A DNA stretch of 64,000 nt. It comes from Bacteroidaceae bacterium. GTDB lineage: Bacteria; Bacteroidota; Bacteroidia; Bacteroidales; Bacteroidaceae. The notes beneath the pieces were generated by a model. The model made no database searches and was not told the origin of the DNA. It saw nothing but the letters and a program-made list of their open reading frames with translations. Below are positions 27,101 through 36,399 of the stretch, piece after piece. Each line of letters opens with the position of its first letter. Positions within the stretch are counted from its first letter, which is position 1. The stretch is from contig JAFYNL010000043.1 of the NCBI GenBank assembly GCA_017548075.1, forward strand, positions 1 to 64,000. Reading direction: 5' to 3'. Made by a program: the position numbers and the translations under genes.

Positions 27101-27873
27101 ACCAGTTGATGCGTTACGGCTCTCAATTCCAACAAACGCAGATGGAGGCTGAGTTCTCGCTGTTTGGTGTGGATGATATTGAACTCAAGAAGCCCGACAT
27201 TCCCGAAGCAGAGGAATGGAGTGTACTTGAACGCCTGAATAAGGAGCGTTCGCTGGTGGGAATCTATCTCTCAGCTCATCCTCTCGACGAATATTATGTT
27301 ATTCTGGAGAACGTCTGCAACCTGAAGATGGCAGAGATGGAAAACCTCAAAGCCTTTGCTGGTCAGAGTGTTCGAATGGGTGGAATCGTTACAGAGGTTC
27401 GTTCTGGTACAACTAAGAACGGAAAGCCTTTCGGCGTAGCTACCATCGAGGACTTTAGCGGAACTGGCGAGATTGCTCTCTTTGGCGACAATTGGGTGAA
27501 TTGGGGAGGTTATCTTAGCATCGACCGTTCCATTATCATTAGTGGAACTGTAGAGAAGCATCGCTTCAAAGAAGGCGAGTTCGAACTTCGTATAGGCAAA
27601 ATAGACTGGCTTGCCGACGTTAGCGATAGTGTGATAGAGCGCATCACAATCTCTGTAAACACTAATGCCCTGAATATGGATGATGTGGAGATGTTGACAT
27701 CTTATGCCGAAGAGAATCCTGGAAAAACAGTTATGCGACTCGTCTTCATTGATGCCACCAACCCTCACAACCAACTTTATATGACCTCTCGAGCCTATCA
27801 AATTAAGGTAAATAGGAATCTTCTGGACGAAATAGAGGCAAGCGACGCACTTTCATATAGCATTAACCAATAA
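24160..27873 (+). CDS. dnaE: DNA polymerase III alpha subunit
   Basis: The replicative polymerase, 1237 residues from the GTG at 24160. The GTG directly precedes the PHP domain start (FVHLHVHSQYSLLDG), and an upstream ATG at 24040 would precede the likely promoter. Order: PHP domain (about 1-270), palm with GPGRGSAAGS and the catalytic acidic motif PDIDTDFDDDGR, the finger/beta-binding region with CGFIICRDP and YRPGPM, helix-hairpin-helix, then an OB-fold (VRMGGIVTEVRSGTTKNGKPFG). The PHP His residues look intact. trxA follows 13 bases after the stop. Confidence 0.97.
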   Translation: MEDFVHLHVHSQYSLLDGQASIKSMVDKAIGDGMRGMALTDHGNMFGVKELYDYCKKVNKTRIEEGEEPFKPIFGCEMYVARGGDKSVKEGKENQSGWHLIVLAKNLIGYHNLIKLVSRSWVDGFYMRPRTDHKDLEKFHEGLIICSACIGGEVPKKVLSGDIETAEKAIKWFHDIWGDDYYIELQRHEVTNPTQIANREFYEIQKRVNPTLIELARKHGVKIICSNDSHFVNEDDAEAHDLLLCLSTGRDLDDPNRMRYSKQEWFKTKAEMNAIFNDIPEALANTCEVLDKVEMYDLESNAIMPFFPIPEDFGTEELWRQKFTEEDLFKEFTSDENGENQLPEEEGKKKIEKLGGIDKLYRIKFEADYLAKLAYEGAARLYPTPLSKELDERIRYELHIMKTMGFPGYFLIVQDFINSARNELGVWVGPGRGSAAGSVVAYCLGITRLDPLKYDLLFERFLNPDRISLPDIDTDFDDDGRGKVLQWVMDKYGEENCAHIITYGKMAAKNSIKDVGRVEKVPLSIVNAWCKAMPERLPDGKKQTLENYIDVTPELKEAKFSKDPKEADTIKYALKLEGTVRNIGIHACGFIICRDPISDHVPVSTADDPDFPDRKTAVTQYDGHVIESTGLIKMDFLGLKTLSQLKEACRIVKEAHGIDIDIDNIPIDDPLTYKLYQEGRTVGTFQFESPGMRKYLKELHPTVFEDLIAMNALYRPGPMDKIPQFIRRKNGAEPITYDLEACEEYLRDTYGITVYQEQVMLLSRKLAGFTRGESDTLRKAMGKKMKDVILKMKPKFIDGGTKNGHDKKILEKIWSEWEKFAEYAFNKSHAACYSWVAYQTAYMKAHYPAEFMAALLTRGKDDVKEVTKLLEECHAMKLEVLGPDVNESHRDFGVNDRQQIRYGLTAIKGLGEAAVQAIVDERVEHGPFKDIFNFAERVNLSAIKRNGMECLAMSGAFDSIAGNIHREQFVAANMKGDIFLDQLMRYGSQFQQTQMEAEFSLFGVDDIELKKPDIPEAEEWSVLERLNKERSLVGIYLSAHPLDEYYVILENVCNLKMAEMENLKAFAGQSVRMGGIVTEVRSGTTKNGKPFGVATIEDFSGTGEIALFGDNWVNWGGYLSIDRSIIISGTVEKHRFKEGEFELRIGKIDWLADVSDSVIERITISVNTNALNMDDVEMLTSYAEENPGKTVMRLVFIDATNPHNQLYMTSRAYQIKVNRNLLDEIEASDALSYSINQ

Positions 27874-27886
27874 ATATATAAGTATT

Positions 27887-28201
27887 ATGGCACAAGTAAT
27901 TAACTCTGGAAACTTAGAGGCTTTGGTAGCAACCGGAAAGCCTGTTGTTATTGACTTTTGGGCAACTTGGTGTGGTCCTTGCAAGCGTCTCGCTTCCGTT
28001 ATCGAGGAACTGGCAAAGGATTACGACGGAATTGCCATCGTCGGCAAATGCGATGTAGAAGAAGACGAAGATCTGCCAGCTCGCTTTGGAGTCCGCAACA
28101 TCCCAACTGTTGTCTTCCTGAAAGACGGCAAAGAGGTGGACCGCAGCGTAGGTCTTGTTCCTCGTCCTCTCCTCGAAGATAAAATCAAAGCAATGCTCTA
28201 A
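27887..28201 (+). CDS. trxA: thioredoxin
   Basis: A 104-residue cytoplasmic thioredoxin. The redox motif WCGPC sits in FWATWCGPCKR, and the cis-proline motif is RNIPTVVFLKDG. It has no signal peptide. Length is standard. It lies 13 bases after dnaE, probably co-transcribed. Confidence 0.97.
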   Translation: MAQVINSGNLEALVATGKPVVIDFWATWCGPCKRLASVIEELAKDYDGIAIVGKCDVEEDEDLPARFGVRNIPTVVFLKDGKEVDRSVGLVPRPLLEDKIKAML

Positions 28202-28248
28202 TCGCTACCCGCTAACCCTTAACCACAAACCTTTAACTTTTAACCACT

Positions 28249-28572
28249 ATGGCTACCTTTGAAGAAGACCTCCTCAATGATGCTGAGGACGATCGTTTGA
28301 CGGTCGAATACATCAAGAACTACCTGCCACAGGAACTCAAGGACAAGTTTACTGAGGACGAACTCTACTACTTCATCGATGTCATCGGAGAGTATTATGT
28401 CGATTTGCTCGACAAACATTCTGGTGACGAAGACATTGATATCGATGTGGAGGAAGTGGCAAAGTATGTCGCGAAGCAAGCCAAGAAGGACAAGATGGGC
28501 GAGTTCGATCCTGAAGACCTTCGGTGGGTTGTGGACGGCGAACTGGAGTACGGCGAAAGCCAAGAACAGTAA
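28249..28572 (+). CDS. small acidic conserved protein of unknown function
   Basis: A 107-residue, very acidic soluble protein (many Asp/Glu, for example the DEDIDIDVEEV stretch) predicted to be helical. I recall homologues next to trxA or dnaE in Bacteroidales but know no function. It has no signal peptide or membrane segment. The gap after trxA (28202-28248) is made of short CTTTAACTTTTAACC-like words. cysS begins 18 bases after its stop. Confidence 0.75.
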   Translation: MATFEEDLLNDAEDDRLTVEYIKNYLPQELKDKFTEDELYYFIDVIGEYYVDLLDKHSGDEDIDIDVEEVAKYVAKQAKKDKMGEFDPEDLRWVVDGELEYGESQEQ

Positions 28573-28590
28573 AAGATTTTTTCATACACT

Positions 28591-30090
28591 ATGGAACAAC
28601 CTCTTCTTATTTATAATACGCTAAGCAGACAGAAGGAACTCTTCAAACCGCTCAACCCGGGAAGAGTAGGAATGTACGTCTGCGGCCCTACCGTCTATGG
28701 TGATGCGCACCTCGGACACGCTCGTCCTGCCATCACTTTCGACCTTCTTTTCCGTTATCTGCAACATATCGGCTACAAAGTTCGCTATGTTCGAAACATT
28801 ACGGATGTAGGTCATCTAGAGCACGATGCTGATGAGGGTGAGGACAAGATTGCAAAGAAAGCCCGACTGGAACAGCTTGAGCCGATGGAAGTGGCACAAT
28901 ATTATACGAATCGCTTCCACGAAGCTATGGATGCTTTGGGTTGTCTGCCACCAAGCATAGAGCCTCACGCAACTGGTCACATCATCGAGCAACAGGCTCT
29001 TGTTCAGCAGATTCTCGACAACGGCTATGCTTACGAAAGCAACGGAAGCATTTACTTCGACATCGAGAAGTACAACAAGGACCATCGTTGGGGCATTCTT
29101 TCTGGTCGAGACCTCGAGAACATCAAGGACGCAAGCCGCGATTTGGCTGGAGTTGGAGAAAAGAAAAACCAAGCCGACTTCGCTTTGTGGAAGGCCGCTC
29201 AACCTGAGCATATCATGCGTTGGCCGAGTCCTTGGAGCGATGGATTCCCGGGTTGGCATTGCGAATGTACTGCTATGGGACGCAAGTACTTAGGCGATCA
29301 TTTCGACATTCACGGCGGAGGAATGGACCTCATCTTCCCGCATCATGAATGCGAGATTGCTCAAGCCGTTGCAAGTCAAGGCGACCAGATGGTCCATTAC
29401 TGGATGCACAACAACATGATCACCATCGACGGCAAGAAGATGGGCAAGTCGTACAACAACTTCATCACTTTGCCCGAGTTCTTCAGCGGCAATCATCCGC
29501 TTCTCGAACAAGCCTACACGCCGATGACCATCCGCTTCTTCATCCTGCAAGCCCACTATCGTTCTACGGTTGACTTCGGCAACGAGGCTCTACAGGCTGC
29601 GGAAAAGGGATTGGCTCGACTGATGGACGGACTCAAGAACCTGCGTCGCCTCCAAGAAGGACAAAAGGTGAAAGGTCAGCCACAAATAGAGATGAAGTAC
29701 GTCGACGAACTTCGCACAAAGCTCTACGACGCGATGAACGACGACCTGAACTCACCTATCGTCATCAGCCATCTGTTCGACGCTTGCAGAGTTGTCAACA
29801 CTCTGACCGACAAGAAAGCCAGCATCACAGCCGAAGTGGCTCAGGCCCTGCTCCAACTCATGGAGACCTTCACAACTGAGATTCTTGGTCTTCGTCAGGA
29901 TACTGGCGTCAGCAACAAGGCTCGCGAAGAGGCTTTCGGAGCTGTTGTGAACATGCTTCTGGAGCAAAGACAAGCAGCTAAGGCCGAGAAGAACTGGGCT
30001 CTCAGCGATAAGATTCGTGACGACCTTGCGGCTCTGGGCTTCGAAGTGAAGGACACAAAAGACGGCTTCTCCTGGACGCTCAACAAGTAA
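28591..30090 (+). CDS. cysS: cysteinyl-tRNA synthetase
   Basis: A 499-residue class I synthetase that charges tRNA-Cys. The HIGH motif appears as [10 protein letters not shown], and the zinc-site Cys in [19 protein letters not shown] and HHECEIAQ supply other zinc ligands. KMSKS appears as KKMGKSYNN. The C-terminal DALR-type helical domain is present and length is normal. A repeat array begins 5 bases after the stop. Confidence 0.97.
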   Translation: MEQPLLIYNTLSRQKELFKPLNPGRVGMYVCGPTVYGDAHLGHARPAITFDLLFRYLQHIGYKVRYVRNITDVGHLEHDADEGEDKIAKKARLEQLEPMEVAQYYTNRFHEAMDALGCLPPSIEPHATGHIIEQQALVQQILDNGYAYESNGSIYFDIEKYNKDHRWGILSGRDLENIKDASRDLAGVGEKKNQADFALWKAAQPEHIMRWPSPWSDGFPGWHCECTAMGRKYLGDHFDIHGGGMDLIFPHHECEIAQAVASQGDQMVHYWMHNNMITIDGKKMGKSYNNFITLPEFFSGNHPLLEQAYTPMTIRFFILQAHYRSTVDFGNEALQAAEKGLARLMDGLKNLRRLQEGQKVKGQPQIEMKYVDELRTKLYDAMNDDLNSPIVISHLFDACRVVNTLTDKKASITAEVAQALLQLMETFTTEILGLRQDTGVSNKAREEAFGAVVNMLLEQRQAAKAEKNWALSDKIRDDLAALGFEVKDTKDGFSWTLNK

Positions 30091-30094
30091 ACAG

Positions 30095-30244
30095 GAAACA
30101 ACCCCAGTTACGATGCCAAACGTAACACGTTAACTTTGCAATCGTAACACGTTAAGATCGCCAACGTAACACGTTAAGTTTGGATTTTAACCACGTTAAC
30201 TTTTAAAAGCAAGCACGCTTAGTTTTTCTGCTAGGCGTGCTCTC
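30095..30244. repeat. 22-bp dyad repeat array F (7 units), ending in a terminator-like hairpin
   Basis: Cores are exactly 22 bp apart at 30101 (ACCCCAGTTA), 30123, 30145 and 30167 (TAACACGTTA each), 30189 (AACCACGTTA), 30211 (AAGCACGCTT) and 30233 (AGGCGTGCTC). The array lies in the opposite orientation to most others. The last two cores pair as a hairpin but stay in the 22-bp register. It fills the gap between convergent genes. Confidence 0.92.
30212..30241. terminator. hairpin, possible bidirectional terminator
   Basis: AGCACGCTTAG at 30212-30222 pairs with CTAGGCGTGCT at 30231-30241 (one G-T pair) around TTTTTCTG. It sits between the ends of cysS and the DUF4294 gene. U-tracts are weak on both sides, so termination is plausible but unproven. 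Confidence 0.5.
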
Positions 30245-30245
30245 T

Positions 30246-30881
30246 TTATATCTGTCCCGTTTCTACCTGACGGACAACGCGTTCTATGAGTTTGTCTTCC
30301 TCTTCAGGATGATACTCTTTCTTCAGGCTTGCTCGGAAAGTCCAGGCAAAAACCTGATAGAAAGCGGCTCTGGCCGGCCCCAAGAAAGCCTGCACAATTT
30401 CGTAGGAAGACTGATTGCATTCCCTGTCCACAAGCTTGATGAGGAGCTTGCCTTGCGAGTAGGTAAGCTTCTTCATCTGAGGCGTGTAAATCTCCTTGAT
30501 TTCCTTTTCCACCGCACTGATGTGGGCCTGTTTCTCCTTCTTTGTGGGAAGAGCCTCCAGCGCAACATAGGTCTCCTCGAGAAGCGCGCTAGCCTGTTGA
30601 GCGATGGGAAGAACCTTCTTCACATTATTGACAAGACGATTGTAGGCTTTCCGTTGCTTCTCGCTCTTGAATTTGAGTGGCGGATATACCCAAAGCTCTG
30701 GCAAGAGGTAGCACCAAACCGTATCGCCATTCTCGATGAGAGGCTTTACATAGCGGAACCTCTGCAACTTCAGCTTGTAGTGGACCGGCTCTTGCGGAAG
30801 CAGTTCATCGTCTTCTTCCTGAGCATAAACAAACCCGCTCAGAAGCATCAACAAGCTAAATATAATCGTCTTACGTATCAT
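30246..30881 (-). CDS. DUF4294 family protein
   Basis: A 211-residue protein with a signal peptide (about 1-20, ending FVYAQ). The mature part is the DUF4294 domain known only from Bacteroidetes (motifs YLLPELWVYPPLKF and GQAF-like QAFLGPARAAFYQ). The function is unknown; it is probably periplasmic. A TATTTTTG box lies only 8 bases before the ATG, so the mRNA may be nearly leaderless. It converges with cysS. Confidence 0.85.
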   Translation of the reverse strand: MIRKTIIFSLLMLLSGFVYAQEEDDELLPQEPVHYKLKLQRFRYVKPLIENGDTVWCYLLPELWVYPPLKFKSEKQRKAYNRLVNNVKKVLPIAQQASALLEETYVALEALPTKKEKQAHISAVEKEIKEIYTPQMKKLTYSQGKLLIKLVDRECNQSSYEIVQAFLGPARAAFYQVFAWTFRASLKKEYHPEEEDKLIERVVRQVETGQI

Positions 30882-30889
30882 TTTCGCTG

Positions 30890-30897
30890 CAAAAATA
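30890..30897 (-). promoter_or_regulatory. -7 promoter box of the DUF4294 gene
   Basis: TATTTTTG on the minus strand, separated from the ATG at 30881 by 8 bases. Confidence 0.6.
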
Positions 30898-30995
30898 CAA
30901 AGAATAAGTGAAGAGTGAAGAATTATGTTTTTTTAATTCTTGTACCTCTTTAAATCTTAAACTCTTAAACTTTTAAACATTTCAACTTTTTTTCG

Positions 30996-31003
30996 TACCT
31001 TTG
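30996..31003 (+). promoter_or_regulatory. -7 promoter box of the radical SAM gene
   Basis: TACCTTTG matches TAnnTTTG, 8 bases before the ATG at 31012. Upstream (30905-30990) are AGTGAAGAGTGAAG and CTTAAACTTTTAAAC short-repeat words. Confidence 0.6.
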
Positions 31004-31011
31004 CATCCGAT

Positions 31012-31788
31012 ATGAGCACAATCATCTACGATTCACCTGTTTTCGGCCCCATTCACAGCCGTCGTTTGGGTATTTCTCTCGGCATAAATCTCTTGCCGAA
31101 AGGAGGGAAGAAGTGCAGTTTCGACTGCATCTATTGCGAGTGTGGCCTGAACAAAGAGCGTCGCACCAAGAACCCTCTGCCAACCGCAGACGAGGTTGTG
31201 GAGGGACTTCGCAGCAAGCTCCTCGAACTGAGGGCTGAGGGAATTGTTCCCGATGTGCTGACTTTCGCAGGAAACGGCGAGCCAACCCTGCATCCTCACT
31301 TCCCCGAAATCGTCGATAGAGTACGCGACGTCAGGGATTCGCTCTGCCCTTCGGCAAAGATGAGCATCCTCTCGAACGCCACACAGATTCGCCGTCCTGA
31401 GATTCGCAAAGCCCTACTCCACTTCGACAACAACATTCTGAAGCTCGACACGGTCAACCCTACATATATAAATAAGGTAGACAGGCCGCAAGGACATTAT
31501 GATGTGGAGGAGCAAATCGAGTACCTCGCGCTCTTCAACGGCCATTGCATCATCCAGACAATGCTCATGAAAGGCGAGTACGAAGGACAGTCTCTCGACA
31601 ACACAACCGAGGAGTTCGTAGTCCCCTATCTCGAGGCTCTGGCACACATCAAACCCCAAGCCGTAATGCTCTACACGCTCGATAGGGAAACGCCCGTCAG
31701 TGGCCTCGAGAAAGCAACTCCCGAAGCTATGCAATCCATCGCTTCCCGCATCCGTTCCCTCGGCATCGAAGTCTCCGTAAGTTGCTGA
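31012..31788 (+). CDS. radical SAM protein (COG0731-like)
   Basis: A 258-residue radical SAM protein. The [4Fe-4S] cluster motif C-x3-C-x2-C is at C35, C39 and C42 (CSFDCIYC). A GNGEPTLHP motif (about residues 83-91) binds SAM. The family is related to the TYW1/wyosine-type Fe-S oxidoreductases, but the substrate in bacteria is not known. It stands alone, with a near-leaderless start. Confidence 0.88.
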   Translation: MSTIIYDSPVFGPIHSRRLGISLGINLLPKGGKKCSFDCIYCECGLNKERRTKNPLPTADEVVEGLRSKLLELRAEGIVPDVLTFAGNGEPTLHPHFPEIVDRVRDVRDSLCPSAKMSILSNATQIRRPEIRKALLHFDNNILKLDTVNPTYINKVDRPQGHYDVEEQIEYLALFNGHCIIQTMLMKGEYEGQSLDNTTEEFVVPYLEALAHIKPQAVMLYTLDRETPVSGLEKATPEAMQSIASRIRSLGIEVSVSC

Positions 31789-31852
31789 ACTTCCCCCTAC
31801 AAAAAATCTGTGAAAGGTTGCTATTTTAACTCTTCTCTGAACAATTGGAAAG

Positions 31853-32674
31853 TCAGTTAGACTCCTTCAATACTTTATCTACGCTGCCTTTTTCAAGCAG
31901 GCGTTCCTGTGCTTCGTCGTAACTCAGACCGAGCGACTCCTGAATCATTCTGGTGCCACGATTTACGAGTTTGGCGTTGGTCAGTTGCATCTTCACCATT
32001 CGGTTGCCCTTAACTCGCCCCATACGAATCATCAGCGAAGTGGAAATCATGTTCAGCACCATTTTCTGCGCTGTGCCGCTCTTCATACGACTGGAACCTG
32101 TTACAAACTCAGGGCCGACAATCGTCTCGATAGGATGCTCTGAAACGGCTGCCAAAGGCGTATCAGGATTGCTTGTAATGCAGCCCGTAAGCAAGCCGTT
32201 CTTTCTTGCCTCGCTGACAGCTCCTACCACATAAGGCGTTGTGCCTGAGGCCGCTATACCAAGAACTGTATCGTCCGTCGTGGGAGAGAACTTCTGCAGG
32301 TCTTCCCAACCCTTTTCAGGGAAATCCTCAGCCTTCTCCACTGCATGGTGCAAAGCTCTATCGCCGCCTGCTATGAGGCCTATTACGAGGTCTTCCGAGA
32401 CACCAAAAGTAGGAGGCAACTCACTGGCATCGAGCACACCAAGGCGTCCGCTCGTCCCCGCTCCCACATAGAAGAGCCTGCCACCTCGCTTCATCCTCGG
32501 CTCGATGGCTTCCACAAACGCCTGTATCTGCGGAATGACCTTGCGAACCGCCTCTGCCACCAACGCATCTTCCTGATTGATATGCGTCAGCAATTCGCCT
32601 ACCGACATCTGCTCCAAATCGTCGTAATGCGACGGCTGCTCCGTGATGGGTATCTTGCCTTCAAAGTCTGCCAT
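31853..32674 (-). CDS. murQ: N-acetylmuramic acid 6-phosphate etherase
   Basis: A 273-residue SIS-fold enzyme that removes the lactyl ether from MurNAc-6-phosphate, giving GlcNAc-6-phosphate in cell-wall recycling. Signatures are GAGTSGRLGVLDASELPPTFG, split here as GAGTSGRLG (about 71-79) and DASELPPTFG, plus ITSNPDTPL and the MKSGTAQKMVLNM helix. No recycling kinase is adjacent. It follows the frdB terminator on the same strand. Confidence 0.96.
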   Translation of the reverse strand: MADFEGKIPITEQPSHYDDLEQMSVGELLTHINQEDALVAEAVRKVIPQIQAFVEAIEPRMKRGGRLFYVGAGTSGRLGVLDASELPPTFGVSEDLVIGLIAGGDRALHHAVEKAEDFPEKGWEDLQKFSPTTDDTVLGIAASGTTPYVVGAVSEARKNGLLTGCITSNPDTPLAAVSEHPIETIVGPEFVTGSSRMKSGTAQKMVLNMISTSLMIRMGRVKGNRMVKMQLTNAKLVNRGTRMIQESLGLSYDEAQERLLEKGSVDKVLKESN

Positions 32675-32691
32675 TTCCCAATGCTCGTATT

Positions 32692-32726
32692 AAAAAAGTG
32701 GCGATTCCATCGAAGGAATCACCACT
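32692..32726 (-). terminator. intrinsic terminator after frdB
   Basis: On the minus strand, a 13-bp stem (AAGTGGTGATTCC with its partner, one G-U pair) and a 5-6 base loop are followed by a run of T. It lies directly after the frdB stop (32745) and before murQ. Confidence 0.8.
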
Positions 32727-32744
32727 TATGATTGAGATCAATTC

Positions 32745-33503
<759 letters not shown>

Positions 33504-33508
33504 AATGA

Positions 33509-35491
33509 TTAATTCTTGTAGTTACGTGTCTGTACTTTGATAATCTCGTAGTTGAGGGGCTCTTTGATAAGTTCGGGAGCCTTGTCGTCGCTGCCTTGAT
33601 AGTCCCAGCAACCAACATAGAAGAAGTTCTCGTCGTCGCGCTTTGCTTCGCCTTCCTCTGTCTGATGCTCCTCGCGGAAATGTCCGCCGCAGCTCTCTTC
33701 ACGATGCAGGGCGTCATAAGCCACGAGCTCGCCCATCAGGATGAAGTCGCGAAGGTGGATAGCCTTATCAAGCTCGACATTCAGACCTTCCTTAGAACCA
33801 GGAATGAAAAGGTTGGTGTCAAACTCTTTGCGAAGTTCTTTGAGCAACTTCAAGCCTTCCTCCAAGCCTTCCTTCGTGCGACCCATACCAACATGCTCCC
33901 ACATAATGTGGCCGAGCTCCTTGTGGATGGAGTCGACAGAACGCTTACCCTTGATGTTCATCAGGCGGTCAATCTCTGCCTCGACAGCCTTCTCCGTTGC
34001 CTCGAACTCGGGCATATCGGTAGAGAGGCGCGGCCAAATAGCCTGGTCAGCCAGGTAGTTCTGAATGGTATAAGGCAGAACGAAGTAACCGTCGGCAAGT
34101 CCCTGCATGAGTGCAGAAGCGCCGAGGCGGTTGGCTCCATGGTCGGAGAAGTTGCACTCGCCAATAGCGAAGAGGCCAGGAATCGTGGTTTGCAGTTCGT
34201 AGTCAACCCAAACGCCACCCATCGTATAGTGGATTGCGGGGAAGATCATCATTGGATAGTAGTAATCGACACCGTCCTTTGTGCAAGCCTTCTCGCCTGG
34301 ATTGACGTCCGTAATCTCCTCATACATATCGAAGAGGTTGCCGTAACGCTGACGAATCTCGTCGATGCCGAGGCGCTGGATGCTCTCGCTGAAGTCAAGG
34401 AAGACTGCAAGACCTGTGTTGTTCACGCCAAAGCCTTTGTCGCAACGCTCTTTAGCTGCGCGGCTGGCAACGTCGCGAGGAACAAGATTACCGAATGCGG
34501 GATAGCGACGTTCGAGGTAGTAGTCGCGGTCCTCTTCAGGAATCTCATAGCCTTGCTTAGTGCCTGCCTGAAGAGCCTTTGCGTCTTCAAGTTTCTTGGG
34601 AACCCAAATGCGGCCATCGTTACGAAGTGACTCGGACATCAAGGTGAGCTTCGACTGCTTGTCACCATGCACAGGAATACAAGTGGGGTGAATCTGCACA
34701 TACGAAGGATTTGCCATCATAGCACCCTTGCGGAAGCATTGGATAGCGGCTGTGCAGTTACATCCCATCGCATTTGTAGAGAGGAAATAGGTGTTGCCAT
34801 AACCACCAGTAGCGATTACAACGGCATTTGCAGAGAAGCGTTCCAGCTTGCCTGTAACGAGGTTCTTGGCAATGATGCCACGAGCTCTGCCGTCAACAAT
34901 CACAACATCTTCCATTTCATAGCGGGTGAAGAGCTTCACTTTACCACGCTGAACTTCCTTCGAGAGAGAAGAATAAGCGCCGAGAAGCAATTGCTGACCA
35001 GTCTGTCCCTTTGCATAGAAAGTACGGCTTACCTGAGCACCACCAAAACTGCGGTTAGCAAGCATGCCACCATATTCGCGAGCAAAAGGCACGCCTTGAG
35101 CTACGCACTGGTCGATGATGTTGTTACTTACTTCTGCCAGACGATAAACGTTAGCTTCACGAGCACGATAGTCACCACCTTTAACTGTATCATAGAAGAG
35201 GCGATAAACTGAGTCGCCATCGTTCTGATAGTTCTTGGCTGCATTGATACCACCCTGAGCGGCAATTGAGTGAGCGCGACGAGGGCTGTCCTGAATGCAG
35301 AAATTATAAACGTTGAAGCCCATCTCGGCAAGAGAGGCGGCTGCACTTGCACCAGCAAGACCTGTGCCGACAACAATGACATCGAGTTTGAGCTTGTTCT
35401 TCGGGTTCACCAAACGCTGGTGAGCTTTATATTCTTTCCATTTTTCAGGCACTGGACCTGCAGGAATCTTAGAATCTAATACTTTTGCCAT
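33509..35491 (-). CDS. frdA: fumarate reductase / succinate dehydrogenase flavoprotein subunit
   Basis: A 660-residue flavoprotein that carries the dicarboxylate active site. Seen: FAD-binding [19 protein letters not shown], the covalent-FAD His region [16 protein letters not shown] (split HSIAAQGG and INAAKN), the active-site Arg region around PRDVASRA, and [20 protein letters not shown]. The length fits the long B-type (Bacteroides/Wolinella-like) subunit. It follows frdC by 40 bases. Confidence 0.97.
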   Translation of the reverse strand: MAKVLDSKIPAGPVPEKWKEYKAHQRLVNPKNKLKLDVIVVGTGLAGASAAASLAEMGFNVYNFCIQDSPRRAHSIAAQGGINAAKNYQNDGDSVYRLFYDTVKGGDYRAREANVYRLAEVSNNIIDQCVAQGVPFAREYGGMLANRSFGGAQVSRTFYAKGQTGQQLLLGAYSSLSKEVQRGKVKLFTRYEMEDVVIVDGRARGIIAKNLVTGKLERFSANAVVIATGGYGNTYFLSTNAMGCNCTAAIQCFRKGAMMANPSYVQIHPTCIPVHGDKQSKLTLMSESLRNDGRIWVPKKLEDAKALQAGTKQGYEIPEEDRDYYLERRYPAFGNLVPRDVASRAAKERCDKGFGVNNTGLAVFLDFSESIQRLGIDEIRQRYGNLFDMYEEITDVNPGEKACTKDGVDYYYPMMIFPAIHYTMGGVWVDYELQTTIPGLFAIGECNFSDHGANRLGASALMQGLADGYFVLPYTIQNYLADQAIWPRLSTDMPEFEATEKAVEAEIDRLMNIKGKRSVDSIHKELGHIMWEHVGMGRTKEGLEEGLKLLKELRKEFDTNLFIPGSKEGLNVELDKAIHLRDFILMGELVAYDALHREESCGGHFREEHQTEEGEAKRDDENFFYVGCWDYQGSDDKAPELIKEPLNYEIIKVQTRNYKN

Positions 35492-35531
35492 AATCTTATT
35501 TGACTATTTTACAATTTCACAATTAAGACAA

Positions 35532-36227
35532 TTACGCACCACAACTGCCTGCACAACAGGGACTGAAGTACTTCACAGCAAACACAACGACTACGGCTGC
35601 GAACATGAGCACAACGAGGGTTGCATAGATGTTACCGATGCAACGCCAACGGTTGAACCACACTTTACCACTCCAACCAAGAGTCTGCAGAGCGCTCCAG
35701 ATGCCGTGTGTCAGATGGAACCAAAGTGCTGCAAGCCATACAAGATACAGGCCTGAATAAACGGGACAGCCGAAGGTCTTCTTTATCCAGAACACTCCGT
35801 TGGCCGCATTCTCAGCAGCTTCGCCGTCAATCAACTCGGCAGCCATCATGTGCCACCAGAAGTTGTAGAGGTGCAAACCCATACCCAGAATGACGATGAT
35901 GCCGAGCACAAGCATGTTCTGGCTCGCCCACTCTACCTTTTCGGGCTTGTCCGTCACAGCATACTTGTTGTTGCCGCGAGCCTTCTGGTTCTGCAAAGTC
36001 AGCCAGAATGCATAGATGAAGTGAATGGCCACAAGGCCTGCCAGACCAACTGTTGCAGCTACGGCATACCAATTGGCTCCCAGCATCTCACAAATCCAGT
36101 TGTAGCCTTCCTCGCTGATGAGAGCCACAACATTCATTGACGCATGAAACGTCAGGAACAGGACAAGTGCGATGCCGGTAACAGACATCACTACTTTCCT
36201 GCCGATTGATGAATTAATTAACCACAT
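35532..36227 (-). CDS. frdC: fumarate reductase / succinate dehydrogenase cytochrome b subunit
   Basis: A 231-residue membrane anchor with five hydrophobic segments and His residues placed to ligate two hemes b, typical of type-B succinate:quinone oxidoreductases, which use a single large cytochrome b. It accepts electrons from menaquinol. It is the first gene of frdCAB; the promoter box lies 76 bases upstream. The C-terminus ends in Cys-rich CCAGSCGA, which is unusual but I give it no function. Confidence 0.95.
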   Translation of the reverse strand: MWLINSSIGRKVVMSVTGIALVLFLTFHASMNVVALISEEGYNWICEMLGANWYAVAATVGLAGLVAIHFIYAFWLTLQNQKARGNNKYAVTDKPEKVEWASQNMLVLGIIVILGMGLHLYNFWWHMMAAELIDGEAAENAANGVFWIKKTFGCPVYSGLYLVWLAALWFHLTHGIWSALQTLGWSGKVWFNRWRCIGNIYATLVVLMFAAVVVVFAVKYFSPCCAGSCGA

Positions 36228-36303
36228 AGAAATAATGAATTAAGTTATGTTTAGTTGTAGGTTTCTTTTGCGCGCGTACCTTAAATTAGGTATAATACGG
36301 AGA

Positions 36304-36334
36304 CAAAATTACACAAAAAAGGTTAAATGCGCAA
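36304..36334 (-). promoter_or_regulatory. promoter of frdCAB
   Basis: On the minus strand TAATTTTG (complement of 36304-36311) lies 20 bases downstream of a TTG -33 element (complement of about 36332-36334). It gives a leader of roughly 70 bases before frdC. Confidence 0.7.
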
Positions 36335-36364
36335 CTTTTTCGAGGAAATGTTGCAGGAAATAAG

Positions 36365-36372
36365 TACTTTTG
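36365..36372 (+). promoter_or_regulatory. -7 promoter box of mnmG
   Basis: TACTTTTG matches TAnnTTTG, 27 bases before the ATG at 36400. The longer reading from a TTG at 36370 would start inside the box. The -33 element is weak. Confidence 0.6.
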
Positions 36373-36399
36373 TACCTAAATAAACGTGCGAAAGAGCAG

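Noticed and set aside
25489-27135. 548-residue open frame on the minus strand
   Set aside because: It lies wholly antisense to dnaE and shows no family features. Long antisense frames arise from the codon bias of this genome.
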